Of a stretch of DNA of 6,563 nucleotides, positions 1 to 5,478 are shown piece after piece. How positions within the stretch are numbered: position 1 is the stretch's first letter; the number at the start of each line of letters is the position of its first letter. Under the pieces are notes generated by a model. It was given only the letters and a program-made list of their open reading frames with translations, made no database searches and was not told the DNA's origin. The DNA lies in assembly GCA_003245395.1 (NCBI GenBank), contig QKDF01000279.1, positions 1 to 6,563 of the forward strand, read 5' to 3'. Position numbers and translations under genes: made by a program. This stretch comes from Clostridia bacterium. GTDB lineage: Bacteria > Bacillota > Clostridia > Oscillospirales > Oscillospiraceae.

Positions 1-173
1 TTCATACCGTATTTATATATCTGTAAAAGTGTATAATTTACGCGAATATAAGCCGAAAACTGACGATTTTCAAAGAAATATAGCGAAATACAGCGCTTTT
101 AATAAAAATTCGCCGCAGTAAAGCACGGGCGCAGTGCTATTTTGGTGAAAATCTGGCAATTTGCAAAACAACC
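1..173. other. AT-rich non-coding upstream region
   Basis: No gene is supported here. The region is much richer in A and T than the genes that follow. It holds a 10-base tandem repeat, GAAATATAGC then GAAATACAGC (75-94), a short inverted repeat AGCAC/GTGCT (122-126 and 134-138), and a palindrome TTTGCAAA (160-167) just upstream of the -35 element of the gene-1 promoter. The palindrome is well placed for a regulator site, but that is inference. The end of any upstream gene lies outside the window. Confidence 0.6.
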
Positions 174-203
174 TTGACAAAGGGCCGCATGGGGCTATAT
201 GAT
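174..203 (+). promoter_or_regulatory. Sigma-A promoter for the oxidoreductase-permease unit
   Basis: A perfect -35 hexamer TTGACA (174-179) is followed after 18 bases by TATGAT (198-203), five of six matches to the -10 consensus. TATATG at 196-201 with a 16-base spacer is an overlapping alternative. Transcription would start near 208-211 and leave a leader of about 100 bases before the first gene. It is the only strong promoter seen ahead of the three plus-strand genes. Confidence 0.75.
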
Positions 204-207
204 CAAG

Positions 208-279
208 CCACAAAACGATGGGGTTTTCAAGATGTTGTGGTCACAGCCACATCGGACATCTTGATGCGCCATCTTTTTT
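208..279 (+). promoter_or_regulatory. Structured leader, possible attenuator or regulator target
   Basis: Between promoter and gene 1 lie nested inverted repeats. CAAGATGT (228-235) pairs perfectly with ACATCTTG (256-263). Inside it TGTGG (236-240) pairs with CCACA (247-251), leaving loop TCACAG and a TCGG bulge. Outside it GATGG (217-221) can pair with CCATC (269-273), which runs straight into six T residues (274-279), the layout of an intrinsic terminator. CCACAA (208-213) can instead pair with TTGTGG (235-240), which would break the inner stem. This suggests conditional termination, though the same repeats could be a DNA operator. It matches no riboswitch class I recognise. If transcription starts at 210 or later, the alternative pairing is shortened. 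Confidence 0.45.
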
Positions 280-294
280 ATTAGCTCACTGAAG

Positions 295-300
295 AAGGAG
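295..300 (+). promoter_or_regulatory. Ribosome binding site of the oxidoreductase gene
   Basis: AAGGAG lies 11 bases upstream of the ATG at 312, separated by an A-rich spacer. It supports 312 as the start; no in-frame start with a better site is seen further upstream. Confidence 0.8.
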
Positions 301-311
301 AAAAAAACAGT

Positions 312-1583
312 ATGAAGGTGATCATTGTTGGCGGAGGCTGGGCCGGCTGTGCGGCTGCGGTTTCGGCGAAGAAAAACGGAGCAGATGTGACTTTGTGCGA
401 ACGCACGGACATGTTGCTGGGCACCGGCCTGGTGGGCGGTATTATGCGCAACAACGGTCGTTTTACGGCAACCGAAGAAGCCATCGCCTTGGGTGGCGGT
501 GAGATCTTCGAGATTGTGGATGCGAATTGCAGACACAAAAATATTGAGTTCCCCGGGCATAAGCACGCAAACCTGTATGATATCGCTAAAACACCCATGG
601 CGGTACAGAGATATCTTGAGAGCATCGGCGTGAAGATCCTGTTCCAGGCCAGAATTACCAAGGTGCGCATGGAGGGCGACCGGATTGCCGCGGCTCAGGT
701 GGACAACGGTGAGTGGCTGGAGGGTGATGCTTTCATCGATACTACCGGTACGGCGGGCCCCATGAATAACTGCGCCAAGTACGGCAACGGCTGCGCCATG
801 TGCGTGCTGCGCTGCCCCAGCTTCGGCGGACGCGTCAGCCTCGCGGGTCTGGCGGGCGTACAGGAGATGCAGGGCAAAAAGGCAAACGGATCAATTGGCG
901 CCATGAGCGGTTCGTGCAAGCTGTACAAGGAATCTCTCGCCCCTGAGATTGTCGATCAGCTGAACAAAACAGGCGTTGCGGTGATCAAAGTACCCGAAGA
1001 GCTGATTGAGGATCATCTGGATATCAAAGCATGCCAGCAGTATGCCCTGAAAGAGTTCATGGAAAATGTGGTGCTGCTTGACACCGGCCACGCCAAACTG
1101 ATGAGCCCGTTCTTCGGCATCGAGCGTCTGCACAAGATTCCCGGATTTGAAAATGCCCGCTATGAAGATCCGTATGCCGGCGGCAAGGGTAACTCCATGC
1201 GTTATTTTGCAATGGCGCCCCGGGACAACGCACTGAAGGTCAAGGGCGTCGCCAATCTGTTCTGCGGCGGCGAAAAGGCCGGACTGCTGGTAGGACATAC
1301 CGAGGCCATTGTCACCGGAACGCTGGCAGGCTACAACGCCGTGCGCATCGTCAAAGGCGAAACGCCGCTGGTGCTGCCCCGCGAGCTGGCCATCGGAGAC
1401 GCAGTTGCCTATGTCGATGAGCAGATGCAGACCGAAAAGGGTCTTGGCCTGAAATATACCTTCTCCGGTTCCGTTTTGTTTGAGCGGATGAAGGAGTTGA
1501 ACCTGTATACCACAGACGTTACCGCCATCCGTGAAAAGGTGGAGCGTCTGGGTCTTACCAACGTATTTACCCCGGCAAACTGA
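312..1583 (+). CDS. FAD-dependent oxidoreductase, GidA/TrmFO-like, with Cys cluster
   Basis: A 423-residue cytosolic flavoprotein. The N-terminus is a Rossmann fold: a beta strand, then GGGWAG (residues 7-12, the GxGxxG dinucleotide motif), and Glu30 at the end of the second strand, where FAD ribose is normally bound. DTTGTAG (143-149) fits the second FAD contact. The C-terminal segment LFCGGEKAGLLVGHTEA (316-332), followed by GTLAGYNA, resembles the FAD-binding end of GidA/TrmFO-type proteins. Unusual for a plain FAD oxidoreductase, Cys154, Cys161, Cys164 and Cys168-Pro form a Cx6Cx2Cx3CP cluster that could hold an Fe-S centre. There is no signal peptide or membrane segment. It is the first gene behind the promoter and is followed 105 bases later by a permease, so it probably acts on the imported substrate. 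FAD-protein call is firm; substrate and reaction are unknown. A tRNA-modifying role is unlikely given the catabolic context and divergent middle region. Confidence 0.85.
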   Translation: MKVIIVGGGWAGCAAAVSAKKNGADVTLCERTDMLLGTGLVGGIMRNNGRFTATEEAIALGGGEIFEIVDANCRHKNIEFPGHKHANLYDIAKTPMAVQRYLESIGVKILFQARITKVRMEGDRIAAAQVDNGEWLEGDAFIDTTGTAGPMNNCAKYGNGCAMCVLRCPSFGGRVSLAGLAGVQEMQGKKANGSIGAMSGSCKLYKESLAPEIVDQLNKTGVAVIKVPEELIEDHLDIKACQQYALKEFMENVVLLDTGHAKLMSPFFGIERLHKIPGFENARYEDPYAGGKGNSMRYFAMAPRDNALKVKGVANLFCGGEKAGLLVGHTEAIVTGTLAGYNAVRIVKGETPLVLPRELAIGDAVAYVDEQMQTEKGLGLKYTFSGSVLFERMKELNLYTTDVTAIREKVERLGLTNVFTPAN

Positions 1584-1688
1584 ACATCCAAACAGCAGCC
1601 ATTCACCCCCCCCCAAGCACCGGTCAACCCAACCTGTATTGCGCAAAACCCTGACATACTCACCAGTATATGAGGAGGAAGAAAAACA
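1584..1688 (+). other. Intergenic gap with a C9 tract
   Basis: These 105 bases separate the oxidoreductase from the permease. They contain an uninterrupted run of nine C (1606-1614) and a weak 5-bp hairpin ATACT/AGTAT (1656-1669) just before the permease ribosome binding site. No convincing terminator or -35/-10 pair is present, so the two genes are probably co-transcribed. Confidence 0.55.
1673..1678 (+). promoter_or_regulatory. Ribosome binding site of the permease gene
   Basis: A perfect AGGAGG stands 10 bases before the ATG at 1689 and fixes that start. A short ATACT/AGTAT hairpin ends four bases upstream of it and leaves the site itself free. Confidence 0.85.
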
Positions 1689-3059
1689 ATGGTTACTTTG
1701 GGAATACTACATTACGTCTATATCATTATGACGGTTGTCATCATTGCAGCGCTGGTCCTTAAAAAAGAAATTGTGCTGCCCTGCATCATCGGTATTTTGC
1801 TGATGGGCTTCGCAAGCTCCGGCAGCATCATCAAGACCATCCAGATCATGTACAACTCGCTGGTCACATCCGGCTCGGAATTCCTGGGGATCATCGTCGT
1901 GATCGCGCTGGTGGTGTCCATGTCCAGATCCCTGGCCTCCATCGGGGCAGACGAGCTGATGATTCGCCCGTTCCAGAAGGTCATTAAATCTCAGAAGATC
2001 GCGTTCTTTGTGGTTGGTTTCGTGATGCTGATTACCTCTTGGTTCATCTGGCCGTCTCCTGCAGTGGCGCTGGTGGGCGCTCTGCTGCTACCGGTTGCGC
2101 TCAAGGCCGGCCTGCCCGCCATCTGGGCTGCGGTTTCCATGAATATCTTCGGACACGGCATGGGACTCTCCAGCGATTACTTCATTCAGGGCGCTCCTGC
2201 CATCACTGCAAAAGCGGCCGGTATCGAAACCACCGAACTCATGGCGGCAAGTGTTCCGCTGTGGCTGGTCATGAGCGGCGTGACGCTGGCGGTTGCGTTC
2301 ATCATGTTCCTGCGGGATATGAAGAAGACGCCTGCCCAGCAGGTAATTGAGCAGGCTGATGAGGCCAAGCCGACGGTGGAGCCCACCAAATTCGCCTATC
2401 TAATGGCAGTGCTGACACCCCTCGCATTTATTGCGGACGTGGTGCTGATGGTTATCTTCCACATCGTGGGCGGAGACGCCACGGCTCTGGTGGGCGGCAC
2501 TTCCGTGATCATCATGAGCGTAATTGTCATCGGAAAAGGCGACATCCTTGCCTCTATGGATGAGATCACCGATATGGTGAAAGACGGCTTTATTTTCGCC
2601 ATCAAGATTTTTGCCCCCGTGATCGTGATTGCCGCTTTCTTCTTCATGGGCAGCGGCGAAATGGCCGCCAAGATCCTGGGTGACGGTTCCCCGGACATCC
2701 TCACCGATCTGGGCATGGCCATGGCGAACGCCGTGCCTATGGCAACGGCACCCATTGCGGTCATGCAGGCGCTGATCGGCGTAATCACCGGCCTGGACGG
2801 CTCCGGTTTCTCGGGCCTGCCTCTGGTGGGATCTCTGGCCCATACCTTCTCGCTTGCCTCCGGCGCCAATGTCGCAACGCTCAGCGCCTTGGGCCAGATC
2901 GTTACCATCTGGACCGGCGGCGGCACCATCATCCCCTGGGGCGTCATTCCTGTGGCCGCGATCTGCAACGTAAAGGCTGCCGACCTGGCTCGCAAGAATC
3001 TGATTCCCGTGCTGTGCGGAATGGGCGCAACTCTGGTTGTTGCAATGTTCCTGCTTTGA
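1689..3059 (+). CDS. Multi-pass permease, probably GntP/ion-transporter type
   Basis: A 456-residue integral membrane protein with about 11-13 hydrophobic segments, for example near residues 8-24, 65-80, 103-140, 188-207, 236-282, 300-322 and 436-456. A hydrophilic cytoplasmic-type loop (about 208-235, KKTPAQQ...EAKPTVEP) divides two halves. Both halves carry glycine/serine/proline-rich stretches inside the membrane region (MNIFGHGMGLSSD at 151-163; GLDGSGFSGLPLVGS at 368-382; WTGGGTIIPWG at 408-418). This is typical of secondary carriers of the ion-transporter superfamily (GntP, citrate and related organic-acid permeases). Length fits these families. No ATP-binding or periplasmic partner is encoded nearby, so proton- or sodium-coupled uptake of an organic anion is the likeliest role, by inference. 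The exact family is not certain from motifs alone; an NhaC-type antiporter is a less likely alternative. It is downstream of the FAD oxidoreductase gene and ahead of the PucR regulator gene. Confidence 0.75.
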   Translation: MVTLGILHYVYIIMTVVIIAALVLKKEIVLPCIIGILLMGFASSGSIIKTIQIMYNSLVTSGSEFLGIIVVIALVVSMSRSLASIGADELMIRPFQKVIKSQKIAFFVVGFVMLITSWFIWPSPAVALVGALLLPVALKAGLPAIWAAVSMNIFGHGMGLSSDYFIQGAPAITAKAAGIETTELMAASVPLWLVMSGVTLAVAFIMFLRDMKKTPAQQVIEQADEAKPTVEPTKFAYLMAVLTPLAFIADVVLMVIFHIVGGDATALVGGTSVIIMSVIVIGKGDILASMDEITDMVKDGFIFAIKIFAPVIVIAAFFFMGSGEMAAKILGDGSPDILTDLGMAMANAVPMATAPIAVMQALIGVITGLDGSGFSGLPLVGSLAHTFSLASGANVATLSALGQIVTIWTGGGTIIPWGVIPVAAICNVKAADLARKNLIPVLCGMGATLVVAMFLL

Positions 3060-3109
3060 TGCACGCTGGATAAAGGCACTTTACCGCAAGCGCGCAATAC
3101 GGAAATTAC

Positions 3110-3144
3110 AGCAGGGAAGAAGACGCTTGTTCTTCTTCCCTGCT
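3110..3144 (+). terminator. Strong intercistronic hairpin between permease and regulator
   Basis: AGCAGGGAAGAAGA (3110-3123) and TCTTCTTCCCTGCT (3131-3144) form a perfect 14-bp stem around a 7-base loop, CGCTTGT. It begins 50 bases after the permease stop and ends 8 bases before the regulator's weak ribosome binding site. A T run is missing on the 3' side (TTGTGAA follows), so it is not a standard intrinsic terminator. It may instead partly terminate, stabilise the upstream message, or dampen regulator translation. Confidence 0.55.
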
Positions 3145-3152
3145 TGTGAAAT

Positions 3153-3157
3153 GAGGT
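3153..3157 (+). promoter_or_regulatory. Weak ribosome binding site deciding the PucR start
   Basis: GAGGT lies 6 bases before the ATG at 3164. The in-frame GTG at 3158 directly abuts this site and has no other purine-rich site at a useful distance, so ATG 3164 is preferred. The site is weaker than those of the other genes here, which suits a low-level regulator. Confidence 0.6.
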
Positions 3158-3163
3158 GTGAAT

Positions 3164-4294
3164 ATGGACTTTCGGGTTCGCAATATCATCGAGATGAACC
3201 TGTTTGCAGGTGCAAAAATTGTGGCGGGTGAAAAGGGAATCAACAATCCGGTACGCTGGGTGAATGTGATGGAAATTCTCGACGCACCGGACTCCCTGCA
3301 AAAAAATGAGATGCTTGTCACCACAGGCTATCGGATGGACGATGAAAAGAGCCATCAGGATCTGATCGCACGCCTAAGCGCCCGAGGGGTAAGCGGCATT
3401 GCAATTCAGCCAGGATACTATATCGACGAAATTCCGCAATATGTGATCGACGAGGCGAACCGCTACGGGCTGCCGGTGCTTGTCCTGCCCAAGGAGCTGA
3501 CCTTTTCCCACATTATGCATGTGCTGCTGGAGAATATCAACCGCGACCTTTCCCCGCACACCGACGTGGATCTTGTGGCGCTGCGGGAGAAACTGCCGGG
3601 ACAGGCACAGCAGGGGAGCACCGTGCTGCTTTTGACCCAGCTGTCTTATGCAAACCCCACAGGGGCTGCGCAGCGGTCGGAGGCTTCCGTGCGCCGTCTG
3701 CGTGCGCTGCTTCAACGTCGCTGTACGCGGGTAAAGATGGAGAGTGCGGGCGGAAAAACGCTCCTTTACGGACAGATGAACGGGGATAGCTCCTATTCCA
3801 TGCTTATCATGGAGATAACGGAAAACCTTTTGCAGCTGTTTGAACAGGAGCAGATCAATCTGCTTGCAGGCGCGGCCCTGCTTGAGGGCGGCAAGGAGCT
3901 GACGACAGGCTTTGACGAAGCCGTGCAGGGGATTGAACGGCTGAAAAAGGCGGGGGCCAGGCGTGGAATTTGTCCCTTTGACAGAATGGCTCTGTTTGAA
4001 ATGTTTGAAAGCGTTCACAAAAGCAATCGCGCCATTCTACTGGCAGACGAATCACTCCATGAGGTCATTGAGCATGACCGGCGCAAGGGAACCGACTATC
4101 TGCATACGCTGCGGATGTATCTGGCCTGCCAGGGCAGCCTGGTGCTTACCTCCTCGGCGCTGTATATCCACCGGCACACCTTGAAAAACCGCCTGGAGCG
4201 CATCGAGTCACTGTGCGGCGTGACGCTGGGGGACTATTATGCCCGTCTGCAGCTCTCCATTTCTTTGCTGATTTATGATTACTTTGGGTTTTAA
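3164..4294 (+). CDS. PucR-family transcriptional regulator
   Basis: A 376-residue cytosolic DNA-binding regulator. The N-terminal PucR (purine catabolism regulator-like) domain covers about residues 7-125, with the typical pattern RWVNVMEILDAP (31-42), ending a strand with LVTTGYR (51-57), then GVSGIAIQPGYY (75-86) and GLPVLVLP (102-109). A less conserved central region (about 150-290) corresponds to the degenerate GGDEF-like domain of this family. The C-terminal PucR helix-turn-helix is clear: LHTLRMYLACQGSL (313-326), SALYIHRHTLKNRLERIE (331-348), then GVTLGDYYARLQLSISLL (352-369). Family members usually activate nearby catabolic genes in response to a small molecule, in known cases involving purines, allantoin, amino acids or similar nitrogen compounds. 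Here the likely targets are the adjacent operon and the divergent genes downstream; that is inference. It follows the permease by 104 bases with a hairpin between. No promoter of its own was found, and no clear terminator after it. Confidence 0.92.
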   Translation: MDFRVRNIIEMNLFAGAKIVAGEKGINNPVRWVNVMEILDAPDSLQKNEMLVTTGYRMDDEKSHQDLIARLSARGVSGIAIQPGYYIDEIPQYVIDEANRYGLPVLVLPKELTFSHIMHVLLENINRDLSPHTDVDLVALREKLPGQAQQGSTVLLLTQLSYANPTGAAQRSEASVRRLRALLQRRCTRVKMESAGGKTLLYGQMNGDSSYSMLIMEITENLLQLFEQEQINLLAGAALLEGGKELTTGFDEAVQGIERLKKAGARRGICPFDRMALFEMFESVHKSNRAILLADESLHEVIEHDRRKGTDYLHTLRMYLACQGSLVLTSSALYIHRHTLKNRLERIESLCGVTLGDYYARLQLSISLLIYDYFGF

Positions 4295-4472
4295 GGCCAT
4301 TTTGTCCTCTGAGGGAGAGAACGGTCGGAGAACTGGGGGTACGCCTTGCAAAAAAGAAAGAATCAACCGTTCAAACCTGTTGAGCGGTCGATTCCTCAAT
4401 CTGCAGATTTAGCAGAGGCTTGCGTGACAGGCTGCGCGCTGGAGCTCCTGTTCGCAAAACCTTGGCGAAGGG
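4295..4472. other. Convergent intergenic region
   Basis: This gap lies between the 3' ends of the regulator and the racemase-family gene. It contains the minus-strand terminator described separately. For the plus strand no stem followed by T residues was found, so regulator transcripts may run into the antisense of the racemase gene or end by Rho. Confidence 0.6.
4349..4394 (-). terminator. Intrinsic terminator of the racemase-family gene
   Basis: Read on the minus strand, GAATCGACCGCTCAA (4394-4380), loop CAGGT, and TTGAACGGTTGATTC (4374-4360) form a 15-position stem with 13 Watson-Crick pairs, one G-U pair and one C-A mismatch. The stem is followed directly by TTTCTTTTTTGC. It lies about 80 bases beyond the racemase stop codon. 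The T tract is only on this strand, so it works for the minus-strand gene and not for the regulator. Confidence 0.8.
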
Positions 4473-5195
4473 TCAGAAACTTCTTGTGCTTACGCAGGCA
4501 TGCATGAATTCGACGAGTTGATTGATGCTGAAAACAGGGACGCCTGAGACCTCCTGAACCAGCTTTGCAAACGGAGCATAGTTGGGGCACTCCAGCAGGA
4601 TAGCGCCGGTTTCGGGATATGCGCTCATATGCTGGTGCGCCAGATCCCGCATGCAGGCGTCCATTGACTCCGAATCTCCCTCGGGGAGATCGCCGATAAT
4701 CAGCCTGGCGAAATCCGAGTCCGGGGACATTCCGCTGACGCAGACGGGAACATCCTTTGCAGACCAACCGGACTGCAGGAAGATTTCCTCGGTCATCAGC
4801 GCGGGATTCATGGTAAAGATTCCAATTTTCTGTTCCCGGCCCAGCATGGCCCGGATCATAGGCACCAGCAGCAGCGCCGAGGTGAAGACCGGGATGTGCA
4901 CGGCGTCGGCCAGTTCTCGCTGGAAGCCGCTCAAAAAGCTGCAGCTGGTCGTGATTGCCTTGCAGCCTTCCGCCTCCAGGGCCTGAGCTGCCCGGATAAA
5001 CGGCTGGATCAGCCGCTCCTGGGCATTGCTCTTGCTTAAATTGGCCACTTCCACATCTTCAACGATTCGATAGCGCACCGGGAAAGGAAACGTCTTTGCG
5101 TTGCCGATATCCCCCGGAATGCGCGGAAAAACGGTGGGCATCATCAAAATGCCGATGTCCTGCCCGTAACTTGTAAAACCACCTTTGATCATCAT
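4473..5195 (-). CDS. Aspartate/glutamate racemase-family protein
   Basis: A 240-residue cytosolic enzyme of the Asp/Glu racemase superfamily, which also includes hydantoin racemase, maleate isomerase and arylmalonate decarboxylase. These use two cysteines, one per pseudo-symmetric half, for cofactor-independent proton transfer. Both are present: Cys85 in GCKAITTSCSFL (77-88) and Cys203 in GAILLECPNYAPFA (197-210). Supporting motifs are VPVFTSALLLVPMI-like text at 101-114 (starting IPVFTS), KIGIFTMNPALM (123-134) as the start of the second half, and GVPVFSINQLVEF (218-230) near the end. Length fits the family (about 220-270). Two adjacent ATG codons (5195, 5192) are possible; the first is 8 bases from AAAGGAG and is preferred. 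It is transcribed away from the dehydrogenase gene and toward the regulator. Racemase, isomerase and decarboxylase activity cannot be told apart here; a true glutamate racemase for cell wall synthesis (MurI) is unlikely because the motifs and context differ. Confidence 0.85.
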   Translation of the reverse strand: MMIKGGFTSYGQDIGILMMPTVFPRIPGDIGNAKTFPFPVRYRIVEDVEVANLSKSNAQERLIQPFIRAAQALEAEGCKAITTSCSFLSGFQRELADAVHIPVFTSALLLVPMIRAMLGREQKIGIFTMNPALMTEEIFLQSGWSAKDVPVCVSGMSPDSDFARLIIGDLPEGDSESMDACMRDLAHQHMSAYPETGAILLECPNYAPFAKLVQEVSGVPVFSINQLVEFMHACVSTRSF

Positions 5196-5203
5196 CCGCT
5201 GAG

Positions 5204-5210
5204 CTCCTTT
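5204..5210 (-). promoter_or_regulatory. Ribosome binding site of the racemase-family gene
   Basis: On the minus strand AAAGGAG lies 8 bases before the ATG at 5195 and 11 before the ATG at 5192. The spacing favours the first. Confidence 0.8.
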
Positions 5211-5228
5211 CTTGTAGCCCTTTTCGGT

Positions 5229-5257
5229 AAAATAGCATACCCGGCTGCAACAGTCAA
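5229..5257 (-). promoter_or_regulatory. Candidate proximal promoter of the racemase-family gene
   Basis: On the minus strand TTGACT (5257-5252, five of six to consensus) is followed after 17 bases by TATTTT (5234-5229, four of six). Transcription would start near 5222, giving a leader of about 27 bases that just includes the ribosome binding site. Confidence 0.5.
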
Positions 5258-5261
5258 ATAC

Positions 5262-5290
5262 ATTCTAACAGTTTTATACAGTATGCGCAA
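5262..5290 (-). promoter_or_regulatory. Candidate distal promoter of the racemase-family gene
   Basis: On the minus strand TTGCGC (5290-5285) is followed after 17 bases by TAGAAT (5267-5262, five of six to the -10 consensus). It could act in tandem with the proximal candidate, or be the main one; sequence alone does not decide. Confidence 0.4.
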
Positions 5291-5307
5291 ACAGACTGAA
5301 AAACAAC

Positions 5308-5411
5308 GACACTTTGTCCATGGCTCTGATGCGCATAAGCGATGCAAAAGCGGTGAGGCGGGCCGGAGCGGATTCGACAAACTGTCTAGTGAACGGCAAA
5401 AATCATGGACA
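5308..5411. repeat. Palindromic candidate operators in the divergent region
   Basis: Two copies of GACA-N3-TGTC occur, GACACTTTGTC (5308-5318) and GACAAACTGTC (5376-5386), 68 bases apart. The palindrome ATGCGCAT is at 5329-5336. TGTCCATG (5315-5322) is repeated in inverted form as CATGGACA (5404-5411). Their position between two divergent genes fits binding sites for a shared regulator. The DNA-binding protein is unknown; the neighbouring PucR protein is one candidate by proximity. Confidence 0.35.
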
Positions 5412-5420
5412 GAATCAAAC

Positions 5421-5449
5421 TTGTAAAACGGATTTACATGCCATAAGAT
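5421..5449 (+). promoter_or_regulatory. Candidate promoter of the 2-hydroxyacid dehydrogenase gene
   Basis: TTGTAA (5421-5426) is followed after 17 bases by TAAGAT (5444-5449), each four of six to consensus with ideal spacing. The start would be near 5456, just ahead of the ribosome binding site. The weak hexamers suggest a need for an activator. The downstream TATAAA (5454-5459) is too close to the ribosome binding site to be the -10. Confidence 0.45.
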
Positions 5450-5464
5450 AAAATATAAAACAAA

Positions 5465-5470
5465 AGGAGG
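5465..5470 (+). promoter_or_regulatory. Ribosome binding site of the dehydrogenase gene
   Basis: A perfect AGGAGG, preceded by AAA, stands 8 bases before the ATG at 5479 and fixes the start. Confidence 0.88.
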
Positions 5471-5478
5471 CGGCGAAC

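Noticed and set aside
32..37. Perfect TATAAT hexamer near the left edge
   Set aside because: No acceptable -35 element lies 16-18 bases upstream, the surroundings are AT-rich so chance matches are expected, and a much better promoter exists at 174-203.
891..1646. Minus-strand open frame opposite the FAD oxidoreductase gene
   Set aside because: It is antisense to a clear flavoprotein gene and lacks motifs.
1531..1731. Small plus-strand frame bridging oxidoreductase and permease
   Set aside because: It overlaps both real genes out of frame, runs through the C9 tract, and has no good ribosome binding site or family resemblance.
3158..3163. GTG at 3158 as an earlier PucR start
   Set aside because: It directly abuts the GAGGT ribosome binding site, leaving no spacer; ATG 3164 has workable spacing.
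2396..3355. Long minus-strand open frame (319 codons) opposite the permease and regulator start
   Set aside because: It spans two real plus-strand genes and the hairpin between them, and shows no domain; a by-product of codon bias on the other strand.
4396..4767. Minus-strand 123-codon frame overlapping the 3' end of the racemase-family gene
   Set aside because: It is another frame of the racemase gene, which keeps both catalytic cysteines and its C-terminal motif in the called frame; no sign of a frameshift.
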